Source: Solobacterium sp.
GTDB lineage: Bacteria > Bacillota_I > Bacilli_A > Erysipelotrichales > Erysipelotrichaceae
Length of the DNA: 34,020 bases
Assembly: GCA_017432325.1 (NCBI GenBank)
Contig: JAFRJJ010000016.1
Coordinates: 1-34,020 of the forward strand
Direction: 5' to 3'
A program made the translations under genes and the position numbers. Positions within the stretch are counted from its first letter, which is position 1; each line of letters opens with the position of its first letter. The notes under the pieces were generated by a model. The model saw only the letters and a list, made by a program, of their open reading frames with translations, was not told where the DNA came from and made no database searches. Positions 1-9,297 of the stretch are shown in pieces.

Positions 1-30
1 AAATGAATTGTAAGCTTCGTCTTTAGTCAT
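1..30 (-). CDS. 5' end of an unidentified minus-strand gene (partial)
   Basis: An ATG at 28-30 on the minus strand starts MTKDEAYNSF and runs off the window. It is preceded by a strong Shine-Dalgarno sequence AAAGGAGG about 12 bases upstream. Only ten codons are visible, so no family can be named. The gene diverges from the truncated ABC-F gene to its right. The 100 bases between them are AT-rich and then hold small GC-rich hairpins at 110-133, which look like a recombination scar rather than a promoter of the ABC-F gene. Confidence 0.35.
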   Translation of the reverse strand, partial: MTKDEAYNSF

Positions 31-135
31 AAAAAACCGTTTCCTCCTTTGTATATGACAAATTCAGAATACGGTATTATTACGTGTTCTTATATATTTT
101 TGTGAGCCGGGCTCTCGCTCGCAAGAGCGTGTTAG

Positions 136-1525
136 TTCAATGTCAATTTTCAAATTGATACAGATTGGAAACTTGGGTTTGTTGGAAGAAACGGTAGAGG
201 GAAAACAACTTTTCTAAATCTCTTGCTTGGAAAATACGAATACCACGGGAAAATACAAGCCTCTGTGCAATTTGATTACTTTCCATATCCTGTGAACGAC
301 AAAAACAGATTAACTACGGATATTCTCTCGGAAGTCTGCCCGCTGGCGGAAGAGTGGGAGCTGTTGAGAGAACTATCCTATCTGGAAGTCCGTGATGATG
401 TACTTTGGAGGCCATTTTTTACGTTTTCCAATGGAGAGCAGACCAAGGTGCTGCTTGCCGCTCTATTTCTGAATGATGGACACTTTTTACTGATTGATGA
501 ACCGACAAACCATTTGGATATGAAAGCCAGAGAAACCGTTTCAGCATACCTGAAACGGAAAAAGGGATTTATCTTAGTCTCTCATGATCGCTGTTTTTTA
601 GATGGCTGTGTTGACCATATCCTGTCGATCAATCGGTCAAACATCGAAGTGCAAAGCGGAAATTTTTCTACTTGGTTCACCAACTTCCAGCGTCAACAAG
701 AATTTGAACTCGCTCAAAATGTGAAGCTTAAAAAAAGCATTGATAATATGCAAAAGGCAGCTAAAAGAACTTCTGTCTGGTCAGACCGAATTGAAGCGTC
801 AAAATATGGGAACGGCCCGGTTGACCGAGGGTATATTGGTCACAAATCTGCCAAAATGATGAAACGCTCAAAGGCTATCAAAGTGCGGCAGCAACGTGCA
901 ATCGAGGAAAAGTCCGGCCTTCTCAAAAATTTGGAAACCGCAGAAGATTTAAAAATCGCTCCGCTCCCCTATTTTTCAGATACCTTAGTGACTTTCTCTG
1001 ATGTTGTACCGATTTTTGACGGCAAAAATGTCTGCCAGCCAATCTCGTTTATAGTAAAACAGGGAGAACGCATTGCCCTTGATGGAAAAAATGGTTCTGG
1101 GAAAACGAGCCTTCTAAAGCTACTGGTTGGGCAACAAATAGAACATCGTGGGACAGTTGCAATAGGTTCTGGCATGATATTGTCCTATGTACCTCAAGAT
1201 ACTTCTATGCTGAATGGTTCGTTATCAGAGTTTGCGGAAGCTAATCGTGTTGATGAAAGTTTGTTTAAGGCAATCTTACGGAAAATGGATTTTTCTCGAA
1301 TACAGTTTGAAAAGAAAATGGAGGATTTTTCAGCGGGACAAAAGAAAAAAGTGTTGATAGCAAAAAGCCTTTGTGAACAAGCACATCTGTATGTGTGGGA
1401 TGAACCTCTTAACTATATTGACATCTATTCTCGAATGCAAATTGAAAATCTGATTAGGGAATTTTCTCCTACAATGATCTTCGTAGAACATGATCTTGCA
1501 TTCAGAAATAACATAGCGACAAAAA
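136..1525 (+). pseudogene. lsa-like ABC-F ribosomal protection protein, 5'-truncated
   Basis: This is an ABC-F protein, a soluble ATPase that protects the ribosome from lincosamides, streptogramin A and pleuromutilins, most like the Lsa group. Two ATPase domains are readable in one frame: Walker A GRNGRGKTT (from 184), signature SNGEQTK and Walker B LLIDEPTNHLD, then GKNGSGKTS, FSAGQKKKV and WDEPLNYID. Homology starts at about 136, right after an in-frame TAG at 133-135. The usual first ~22 residues and the start codon are missing. The first usable start (TTG 223) lies after the first Walker A, so a full-length product cannot be made. At the 3' end the frame leaves the family after the residues IATK (about 1525), runs into foreign sequence and stops at 1584. 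Only a few C-terminal residues are lost there. Resistance from this copy is unlikely. Confidence 0.85.
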
Positions 1526-1807
1526 GCATTTGCCTGGCTGCCGATACGCGCAGAGTTTTCGCACGAGGAACTCGGATATCTTGATATCCATCCATTCGTG
1601 ATCTCAGATGGAAATGTGAAACAGGCAAATCCGAAAGGCGGTTTCTGGGAATTCCCGCAGGAATACTTTGGAAGAGCGGTCTTTGACGGCAGAGAGATCC
1701 CGTGTATCTCTTTGGAAGGCCAGAAGGTCTTCCATAGCGGTTATGAACCAAGGAACAAGGATCTTCATGATCTGTGTATTTTGGGAAAGATAACAAAGGA
1801 TCTCTGA
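1526..1807 (+). pseudogene. 3' remnant of a lincosamide nucleotidyltransferase (lnu type)
   Basis: In the frame of 1598-1807, extended upstream without a stop to about 1526, the translation shows WLPIR, then HEELGYLDIHP, then QANPKGGF, IPCISLEGQ and FHSGYEP. These match the C-terminal two thirds of LnuA/LnuC-type enzymes, which adenylylate lincomycin and clindamycin. The N-terminal part with the nucleotidyl-transfer aspartates (GGWGVD-type motif) is missing, because the lsa-like sequence ends exactly where this begins. The fragment is therefore not expected to be active. The two resistance remnants are in different frames. The join looks like a deletion between two neighbouring resistance genes. 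Confidence 0.8.
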
Positions 1808-1823
1808 CAAGTTATATCAAACC

Positions 1824-1871
1824 AAATCTCCTTTCTTACATAGCCATAAAGGCCATGTGGAAAGGAGATTT
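1824..1871 (+). repeat. Palindromic repeat copy R1, covers the parA ribosome binding site
   Basis: The outer arms AATCTCCTTTC (1825-1835) and GAAAGGAGATT (1860-1870) are perfectly complementary. The inner arms ACATAGCC and GGCCATGT pair with one mismatch. In RNA this makes a long hairpin whose 3' arm contains the AAAGGAG that would serve parA at 1879. The element is related to R2 (2746-2788) and R3 (19771-19800). Confidence 0.8.
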
Positions 1872-1878
1872 TTTATTT

Positions 1879-2646
<768 letters not shown>

Positions 2647-2743
2647 TGATATTCTCGAATGGGCAAAATCGAAACATGAATATCTTGTGAAAGAATACGG
2701 TGCAGAATAATAAATTCCAGGTTTGCCGCTGAATCATAACTCA

Positions 2744-3169
2744 TCAATCTCCTTTTACATAGCCATGAAGCCATGTCGAAAGGAGATTATATTCTGCGTA
2801 CACAGCGATCTCAATCAGGTTCCCGTCAGGATCCCTGAGATAGATACTGCTGATTTCTCCCAGTGCACCTGTACGCTTTACCGGGCCCAGTTCCACGGGA
2901 TACCCTTTATCCAGGATCTCCTGTTTTATCTCTTCGATATCTCCCTCCGCGATCAGACATACATCCTGACTCCCATAGGTGACATTCCGGGCTGCCGGAA
3001 GAAATTCGGCTTTCTGCCGGTGAATATTGATCTTGGCATTGCCGAAGCGGAAAGCAAGTCTGTCGTTTCGGGTATCCTCCTCCATACAAAGAATATCCCT
3101 GTAAAAGTGTCTGCACTTTTCTGTATCCTGTGTTGTGATCACCAGGTGGTCGTATCTCTGCAGTTTCAT
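2744..3169 (-). CDS. VOC (glyoxalase/bleomycin-resistance fold) protein with a hybrid C-terminus
   Basis: A 141-residue single-domain VOC protein, a metal-dependent fold found in glyoxalase I, dioxygenases and isomerases/epimerases. The metal-ligand-like residues are the His in RYDHLVITT near the N-terminus and the Glu in DPDGNLIEIAVY near the end. The start overlaps the aldolase stop by four bases (ATGA), so it is the last gene of the catabolic operon. Native sequence appears to end at about VY. The last ~15 residues (AEYNLLSTWLHGYVKGD) are encoded by palindromic repeat R2, so the original stop codon and any downstream genes have been lost. An isomerase-type role on a pathway intermediate is possible, but the substrate is unknown. 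Confidence 0.75.
   Translation of the reverse strand: MKLQRYDHLVITTQDTEKCRHFYRDILCMEEDTRNDRLAFRFGNAKINIHRQKAEFLPAARNVTYGSQDVCLIAEGDIEEIKQEILDKGYPVELGPVKRTGALGEISSIYLRDPDGNLIEIAVYAEYNLLSTWLHGYVKGD
2746..2788 (+). repeat. Palindromic repeat copy R2
   Basis: The same design as R1: arms AATCTCCTTT (2746-2755) and AAAGGAGATT (2779-2788) enclose ACATAGC and GCCATGT. No plus-strand gene follows the AAAGGAG here. Instead the repeat forms the last codons of the minus-strand VOC gene. R2 therefore marks the border between the mobile DNA and the chromosomal operon. Confidence 0.8.
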
Positions 3170-3770
3170 TCCTTTATCCGTTTCGCCTCCGGAACATTTC
3201 TCAGCATCCAGTATACCCGGGCACTGTCTTCCAGTTCTTCAATGTTATAGAACGCTTCCATGACCGATCTGCCCGGGACAACCGCCCCGTGGTTGGCCAG
3301 CAGTAATGCATCACCTCTGTTGATACGTTCTTCGACCTGCGCAAACAGTTCCTGACTGCCGGGTTTTGCGTACGGCACCAGAGCCACCTTTCCCAGCTTC
3401 ATGCCAAGATGCGGTGTATAGACAGGAATCACATCATCCTCATTCTCCGCAGGCAGACATGACACAAGTTCCGCATAAGGTCAGTGTGTACAACAGCCAT
3501 GATCTTCGGGTCTTTCCGGTAGAATGCCAGGTGGATCGGTAGTTCCTTGCTGGGTTTGGGACCGGCAGGCACTTCCCCGCTGAGGCTGACCTCGGCAAAC
3601 TGTTCCCTTACGATCGTACCGAAGCAGGTACCGCTGCCCGAGATATATATACTGTCGCCGCAGCGGAAACTGATATTGGCACTGGATTCTGTTACCTTTC
3701 CGCTTTGAAAGAGCGTTCTGCATACCCAGATCGCTTCTTCAAAGCATTTATTCAGTTCTGTTTCCATCAT
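3166..3770 (-). pseudogene. Class II aldolase/adducin family protein, frameshifted
   Basis: Class II aldolases are Zn-dependent enzymes acting on sugar phosphates. Next to a DUF1537 kinase, the family member OtnC decarboxylates 3-oxo-tetronate 4-phosphate. The first frame (from 3770) reads SSANISFR, then GSGTCFG, and up to VVHT. The second frame (usable to 3166) picks up at PYAELVSCLPAENEDDVIPVYTPH and continues through LLANHGAVVPG. The break lies at about 3479-3486. Family members read HTHSPY here, so bases are missing exactly at the zinc-ligand histidines. Net length change fits loss of 1 or 4 bases. The start overlaps the kinase stop (TAATG). As sequenced it cannot give an active enzyme; an assembly error is the alternative. 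Confidence 0.8.
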
Positions 3771-4974
3771 TATGCCTCCTGTGTCATCTGCAGGGCTTTG
3801 AGGAAGAAGTCCTCACTGCCGAAGTTTCCCGATTTCAGCACCAGCCGTACGGAATTATCTTCCCACGGCACCATGACCGGCACCCCGGTGCGATACTCTG
3901 ACCGATTCGGAAGATGCGATAGCCAAGACTATCCGTGACGGCACCGGATGTCTCTCCGCCGGCTGTGATGATCCGGGTCCTGCCTGTCTTCTGTGCATGT
4001 ATGGCCAGCTTCTGCATCACATCTTCAAAGAGTGCAGAAAGATCTGTTCCCTTCGGAATGTTGTAGTTTGCGATATTGTCAGGGGAGTCCGAACTGTAGA
4101 AGAGGATCTCCTCTCCTGCCTGATCCATCTCTCTGCACAGAGAAGCATTTGTCTGCTTTCCCGCAAGCAGTTCTTCCGCTTTCAGCTGTACCGCAGTCTT
4201 TCCGCTTTCCGTATATGTCCGGATCTGTTTTCTGGTCATGATCGAACAGCTTCCGGCAAGCAATACTGCCCTGCCCGGTTTAGCGGCTGTTTCCGCAGTG
4301 TCCTGCTGTCCGGTGCTGTGCAGCTGGGCAAGATGCTTTATAAGTCCCGAACCTCCGGTAAGAAGCGGCAGATGTCCGTACTGCTCTGCGATCCTCTCTC
4401 CGTCTTCCTCCGTGACGTAATCCGGCACGTAGTACCGGCGTCCCGCGTGATCCTCCGTATCATTCAGGTATACCGGATATCTGCTCTGTCTGCGCATCAG
4501 TTCCGGGATCCTGTCATCCCACATCGGATTCAGGGGATGATGACGCATATGACTCTCGTGCAGGGGGATCCCATCCACATACAGGTGTCCTTCCCTGACC
4601 GTACGTCCGTTTGCCGGAAGGGACGGGCATAACAGTGTATACGGCACTTTCAGATATTCCATCAGTGTATCCGCAACCGGTCCGATATTGCCTTCCGGCA
4701 CGGAATCAAACGTAGAACAGTACTTGAAGTAGATCTGTTCTGCACCGATCTCCTTCAGATACCTGGCTGCCGCAAGACTTTCTCTGACAGCCTCTCCGGC
4801 CGGAATACTGCGTGTTTTCAGGGCGATCACGACTGCCTCTGCCGTATATGACGAAGCCGGAATACCGCTGCACAATACAGTGCTAAGCCTTCCCTCTTTC
4901 AGGAACGAAGCCGCATCGGAAGCACCGGTAAAATCATCCGCGATCACTCCGATATATATCCTGTTATTCTCCAT
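3770..4974 (-). pseudogene. DUF1537 four-carbon-acid kinase (OtnK-like), single-base frameshift near the end
   Basis: Kinases of this family phosphorylate 3-oxo-tetronate or related branched acids (OtnK, OiaK). The N-terminal domain begins IGVIADDFTGASDAA and contains the KYCSTFDS segment. The C-terminal nucleotide-binding part contains LLTGGSG, LLAGSCS and ITAGGETSGAV. At C-run 3883-3886 (plus strand) one base is missing: the reading frame turns into CRSWCRGKI and stops at 3835, while the next frame continues with PVMVPWEDNSVRL and SGNFGSEDFF to a TAA at 3770 that overlaps the aldolase start. With one base restored the protein would be about 401 residues, normal for the family. The start at 4974 is set by homology (MENNRIYIG); its Shine-Dalgarno sequence is weak. 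The lost part includes the conserved KSGNFG segment, so the truncated product is probably impaired. Confidence 0.8.
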
Positions 4975-5076
4975 ATGATCTGTTTGATATCCGGATGTAC
5001 GGATATCTCTCCTGTTACCTTGATGATAATATGTGCGGAAACGCTTTGCCATAGCGGTATGCACAGAAATGATACA

Positions 5077-5098
5077 GGGTGCATTGATCAATGCACCC
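5077..5098 (-). other. Perfect 22-base palindrome between esterase 1 and the kinase
   Basis: The half-site GGGTGCATTGA is followed at once by its exact complement. In the operon transcript this forms an 11-bp stem without a U-tract, so it is not an ordinary terminator. A role in mRNA processing/stability or as a protein-binding site is inferred only. The 129-base gap it lies in has no gene. Confidence 0.6.
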
Positions 5099-5103
5099 GG
5101 TTA

Positions 5104-6852
5104 TCAGGCAATCTGTATGTATGTTTCGCCGTCGATCTCACACTCCCGTATGATCTCTTCTTCGGGAATTTCTCTGCCGATCGTCTTTTTCACTTCCTGT
5201 ACACTGACATAGATATGTCCGTCAATACGTTTGGACTGCATCAGCCGCACATTCCTGCCGGCGATTCTGGTTGTATGCGTATACCCGTCTTCAATGCTTT
5301 CTCCGTGCTTGCCTCTGCGGAATCTGAAGAAGAAGTTATCACAGATATCCCAATACTGCTCAGAGAGGATCGCATGATGTGCCAGTTTTCTGGTCGTATA
5401 ACGTGTTTCCACTCTGCCGCTGAAGATCTGTGTGACTGTCCGCGGTTCATCGATCGTACGATCCGGAAGTTCTGCCAGGCCGTTTCTTTTCCGCCAATAT
5501 GCCCACTGTTCCGTGCCTGCCTGCACAACCGAGAGACTTGCCGGCTTATATTCCAGTTCCCCTCGGTTCATCCAGTAAGGAAGTAATACTGAGTTCTCAT
5601 CAAACGGTGTGTAATACTGCGGTTTCTTGTGTGTGCCGGAGTAAGGCATCACTGCCGCAAAGATCTCCGGATGATTCATTGCCATCCAGTTAGTCATGCC
5701 GCCGCCGTTGGAGAATCCCGTTATATATGTTCTGGCAGGATCTCCGGAATACTCTGTCTGGTACCTTTTGATCAGAGCCAGCAGGAAACTCTCATCATCA
5801 TTGCCGTTATCGTCCGGTGTATGCGAATAGAAGTTCCATGCCTCATAAGCCTTCTCACTGCGCAGTGCCGTAGGGAAGAGAACGATACACCTGCGTGCTT
5901 CCGCGATCTCCCAGAGTCTTGTAATATCGTAGAACTGCGGTCCGTCATTATTCGAACCGTGGATGGCAATGATCAGCGGATACTTTACCTGCGGATCGTA
6001 ATCCGAAGGCAGTACCTCGATCCACTCCCGTTCCACATCCGATGCCAGCTTTTCATAGTATCTTCTGGCATTCGGATTCTCTCTGTAATCACTGGCTTCA
6101 CGGAGCTCTCCGTTAGGCGCAATACGGTATCTCCTGGTCTTTGAGAAGAACTGTGTATAGATCTTCTCTGCATCCCAGTTTTCTGCCGGTGAAGATATTC
6201 TTATGCCGGCAAATGGATTGGATCCTTTCCCGACATTTCGCCAGTATTCTTCGGTCTCCTTCAGTTTTTCCGGTTCATCCGCAACGATCAGAATGTTCTG
6301 TTCAACATCACGGGAATAAATCACCGGATAGTCTTTCATGACATCGCTGTAGTTAGTATATTCCGTAGAGATCCGGGCACCGCCTTCATCAAGAACTGCT
6401 CTGCCGATCTCCGGCACATCGTACAGCACGACCCCGGCAAAGAATTCAGGAGAATACTGTACAACATGCTCAGCCATAGCTGCACCGTCTCCGTATCCGC
6501 AGATATACTGCCTTGTATTATGTGTTTTAAAGCGAAGATCACTGATTCCCTGAATCATTTTCCAAAGTTCGATATCTTCCTGCTTAATCCATTCTCCGTA
6601 TGCCTCGGGGAATACAAGAATATTTCCGTGCTTCTTCGCTTCTTCCAGCCAGCCATGCTTTTCGGCAAAATCATGTATGTCACAGCCTGCCGGTGTGTAG
6701 ATAAAGATGATCGGATTGGCTACCACAAATGCTTTTCCGATATACAGATATACACTGCGGTCCTTTCCGTTTACCGTATAGTGCAGACACTCCAGCTCCG
6801 GTGTATACGTACTGCCGTCTCTGCCTGCTGTTTTTAAATTGATCTCTGTCAT
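5104..6852 (-). CDS. Two-domain esterase 1 (PHB-depolymerase/CE1-like), N-terminal domain without nucleophile
   Basis: A 582-residue alpha/beta-hydrolase tandem. The C-terminal half (about 275-510) has YPLIIAIHGSNNDG (oxyanion region), the lipase box GFSNGGG with Ser381, and a candidate histidine at AHHA (491-493), as in PHB depolymerases and feruloyl/acetyl esterases. The N-terminal half (about 20-230) has the same layout, but the lipase box is GYGDG (119-123): Gly replaces Ser. A short C-terminal tail (about 535-582) has paired beta motifs with YVSV and ETYIQI, resembling copper-amine-oxidase-N-like modules. There is no signal peptide, so the enzyme is cytoplasmic. The start at 6852 follows AAAGGA; upstream in-frame codons lie in the intergenic hairpin. 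It probably releases an acid from an imported ester or acts on an acyl intermediate; the substrate is unknown. Confidence 0.8.
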   Translation of the reverse strand: MTEINLKTAGRDGSTYTPELECLHYTVNGKDRSVYLYIGKAFVVANPIIFIYTPAGCDIHDFAEKHGWLEEAKKHGNILVFPEAYGEWIKQEDIELWKMIQGISDLRFKTHNTRQYICGYGDGAAMAEHVVQYSPEFFAGVVLYDVPEIGRAVLDEGGARISTEYTNYSDVMKDYPVIYSRDVEQNILIVADEPEKLKETEEYWRNVGKGSNPFAGIRISSPAENWDAEKIYTQFFSKTRRYRIAPNGELREASDYRENPNARRYYEKLASDVEREWIEVLPSDYDPQVKYPLIIAIHGSNNDGPQFYDITRLWEIAEARRCIVLFPTALRSEKAYEAWNFYSHTPDDNGNDDESFLLALIKRYQTEYSGDPARTYITGFSNGGGMTNWMAMNHPEIFAAVMPYSGTHKKPQYYTPFDENSVLLPYWMNRGELEYKPASLSVVQAGTEQWAYWRKRNGLAELPDRTIDEPRTVTQIFSGRVETRYTTRKLAHHAILSEQYWDICDNFFFRFRRGKHGESIEDGYTHTTRIAGRNVRLMQSKRIDGHIYVSVQEVKKTIGREIPEEEIIRECEIDGETYIQIA

Positions 6853-6875
6853 ATGTTGATCCTTTCTTTTACACA

Positions 6876-6903
6876 CAATACCGGGATAATTTTCCCGGTA
6901 TTG
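6876..6903 (-). other. Intercistronic hairpin between transporter and esterase 1
   Basis: CAATACCGGGA (6876-6886) and TCCCGGTATTG (6893-6903) form a perfect 11-bp stem with a 6-base loop. On the minus-strand transcript it is followed by GTGTG rather than a U-run, so partial termination, processing or 3'-end protection of the transporter message is more likely than a strong stop. Confidence 0.65.
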
Positions 6904-6925
6904 TATCTCTCTTCTCAGCTGTATC

Positions 6926-8230
6926 TTAGAAATACGGGAAGAACTGCGGCAGCAGGAATATGCATGCCAGAGCATTCATGATCGCAAGCGGAATACCTGC
7001 CTTGATAAAGTCTTTAAACTGCAGATTGGTATAAGGTATCAGCATGTAGTTGGTAGCAGATGCCATAGGTGTCAGGAACGAGCAGCTGGATGCAACAGCA
7101 ACCGTCAGAATGAAGGCTGTCGGGTTGGCACCGAGAGCTTCTGCGACTGTGATGGCGATCGGGCCAAGCAACTGTACACATGTGGAGTTGGCAATCAGAG
7201 ATGTCAGGATCAGCGTACCGAAGAAGAGGATTGCACTGATGATGTACATGTTTGTCTGTCCTGCCAGAGCGTTGGCAATGATGCCGCCGATGTAGTCGGA
7301 GATACCGGACTTGGAGATGACCTGTACGAATGTGAGGGTACCGGCAACCTGGAACAGGAAGTTCGGAGAAGCTGTCTTGATCAGTTCTTTCGGTGTGTAG
7401 ATCTTGAACAGCATCAGCAGACCCATCATACCGTAGCCGAAGATCGCCGGCTGGATCTTGATATCTGTGGAGGACGCAATGATCAGGGAAGCGACGAAGG
7501 CCAGGAAGGCAGCTGTTGTTGCGACCATCCTCTTGTGTTCTTCCGGTGTCAGAGCCTTGGTCGTATCGATTTCGCCTCTGTACTCTTCAGGGAGTTCCTC
7601 ACCTTTGTAGTCAGGGAAGATCTTATGTGCCATGACCATGAATACCGCACCGAGAAGCAGACAGGGAAGACCTGTATAGACGAAGTCAAAGAACTTCAGC
7701 GGAGCATATCCGGCGCCTTCGAGGATCGCTGTTGCGTATGTATTTGTGTTTGTGCCGATCAGGGTGCAGGAGCCGCCGAGTGTTGTCGCATACATAGCCA
7801 TCATGATGATCTTGGAATGACTGATGTTGTACTTCTTGGACATTGCGAACATGACGGGCAGCAGAGACAGGGTCAGATAGTTGTTCTGCAGGAACCAACT
7901 GAAGAAACCGGCCATGATAATGAATACGCCGAGCAGAACAGTCTCTACGTTCTTGCCTTTGTAGCTTCCGGTCACCTTTGCCAGGAAGTTGGAGATCGGT
8001 ACATCGACATGTGCCATACCCAGTAAGGACGAGAACATACCGATGACCATCAGCAGGTGAACAGCATTCTGTGAGAATCTGCTGGTAACATCACTGACTT
8101 CAAGCAGTCCGGAATAGATAGCAACCGGCGCCATCAGGAAGAATGCTACGAAGTTGGGAATCTTGCTGCTGGACAATACTGTCAGGAAGATGATGGTACA
8201 AATAAGTGCACCTAAGATTGATAATGACAT
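6926..8230 (-). CDS. DASS/SLC13-family anion (di/tricarboxylate) transporter
   Basis: A 434-residue polytopic membrane protein with about 11-12 hydrophobic segments. Both halves carry the SNT-like ion/substrate motifs of the divalent anion:Na+ symporter family: GGSCTLIGTNTN in the first half and SSCSFLTPMASATNYM in the second. Members import dicarboxylates, sulfate or related organic anions with Na+. The start at 8230 follows AAGGAGGG at ideal spacing; a longer frame to 8296 has no comparable site. Its place between the dehydrogenase and esterase 1 suggests it imports the acid or ester that the operon degrades. Confidence 0.88.
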   Translation of the reverse strand: MSLSILGALICTIIFLTVLSSSKIPNFVAFFLMAPVAIYSGLLEVSDVTSRFSQNAVHLLMVIGMFSSLLGMAHVDVPISNFLAKVTGSYKGKNVETVLLGVFIIMAGFFSWFLQNNYLTLSLLPVMFAMSKKYNISHSKIIMMAMYATTLGGSCTLIGTNTNTYATAILEGAGYAPLKFFDFVYTGLPCLLLGAVFMVMAHKIFPDYKGEELPEEYRGEIDTTKALTPEEHKRMVATTAAFLAFVASLIIASSTDIKIQPAIFGYGMMGLLMLFKIYTPKELIKTASPNFLFQVAGTLTFVQVISKSGISDYIGGIIANALAGQTNMYIISAILFFGTLILTSLIANSTCVQLLGPIAITVAEALGANPTAFILTVAVASSCSFLTPMASATNYMLIPYTNLQFKDFIKAGIPLAIMNALACIFLLPQFFPYF

Positions 8231-8294
8231 AATTTCCCTCCTTGTCATTATGCCGGCGGGCATCCCCTCACCGGTCAGTTTTCCTTGTATGATC

Positions 8295-8310
8295 ACCGCA
8301 CGGATGCGGT
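8295..8310 (-). other. Intercistronic hairpin between dehydrogenase and transporter
   Basis: ACCGCA-CGGA-TGCGGT forms a compact 6-bp stem with a tetraloop in the 89-base gap between two operon genes. There is no U-tract. It is one of four hairpins placed between cistrons of this operon. Confidence 0.5.
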
Positions 8311-8319
8311 ACGATCCTG

Positions 8320-9285
8320 TTAATTGACAGCGTTCTGCGGCTTACCTGTGAGATAGGAAGCGATATTTTCTGCAGTGATATCCATGATGCGCTGTCTGGC
8401 GGCTTTGGCAGCCCAGGAAATATGAGGTGTAATGATACAGTTTTTTGTATTCAGCAGAGGATTATCACTGCGAATAGGCTCCGTACTGACTACGTCCAGC
8501 CCTGCCGCATATACCTTGCCTGTGTTCAGGGCATCTGCCAGATCCTGTTCGTTGACCAGCTGTCCTCTGCTGTTGTTTATGAGGATCACACCATCCTTCA
8601 TCTTTGTGATATTCGCTGCATTGATGATGCCTTCCGTCTCCGGGAATAACGGACAGTGGAGGAAGATGACATCACTTTTCGCAAAGAGTTCATCAAGTGA
8701 GGTGTATTCCGCATACTGTCTGCCCTCATCACACGGATGTCTATCATATGCCAATACATGCATACCGATTGCGTTCAGGATCCTGGCAGTTGTTCTGCCA
8801 ATCCTGCCCAGGCCTATAATGCCTGCGGTCATTCCGTGCAGTTCGATCATCGGATAGTCCCAATAGCACCAGTCGATACTGTTCTGCCACTTTCCCGCAA
8901 AGACTGTATCGCTGTGATGCCCGTAGTGAGAACAGATCTCCAGCAGCAAGCCTACCGCATACTGACCGACGATCTCCGTTCCGTAGGTAGGGATATTCAT
9001 CACAACGATTCCCTTTTCACGGGCATATGCATAATCCACAACGTTATATCCGGTAGCGAGGACCGCAACAGCTTTCAGGGCAGGACATTTATCCATGGTC
9101 TCTTTACTGACAGGTGTCTTGTTGGTAACAGCAATTTCTGCGTCACCGATCGCCTGTGCAATTGCCGGATCCTCTGTGTAGGAGATACGGTCATATACCG
9201 TTACTTCTCCGTATTGTTTCAGCACATCCCAGGACAGATCTCCGGGATTCTCTGTATATCCGTCAAGAACAACAATCTTTGTCAT
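8320..9285 (-). CDS. D-2-hydroxyacid dehydrogenase (glycerate dehydrogenase/hydroxypyruvate reductase-like)
   Basis: A 321-residue NAD(P)-dependent enzyme that interconverts 2-oxoacids and D-2-hydroxyacids. The Rossmann motif GLGRIGRT lies near residue 157. The catalytic triad of the family is visible: Arg in NNSRGQLVNE, Glu in DVVSTEP and His in TPHISWAA. The sequence is closest in style to glycerate dehydrogenase/hydroxypyruvate reductase rather than to D-lactate dehydrogenase, but this is judged by eye. AGAAGGAG precedes the ATG and overlaps the end of the upstream esterase gene (12-base gap), so the two are co-transcribed and probably translationally coupled. Confidence 0.87.
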   Translation of the reverse strand: MTKIVVLDGYTENPGDLSWDVLKQYGEVTVYDRISYTEDPAIAQAIGDAEIAVTNKTPVSKETMDKCPALKAVAVLATGYNVVDYAYAREKGIVVMNIPTYGTEIVGQYAVGLLLEICSHYGHHSDTVFAGKWQNSIDWCYWDYPMIELHGMTAGIIGLGRIGRTTARILNAIGMHVLAYDRHPCDEGRQYAEYTSLDELFAKSDVIFLHCPLFPETEGIINAANITKMKDGVILINNSRGQLVNEQDLADALNTGKVYAAGLDVVSTEPIRSDNPLLNTKNCIITPHISWAAKAARQRIMDITAENIASYLTGKPQNAVN

Positions 9286-9297
9286 ATGTTTCTCCTT

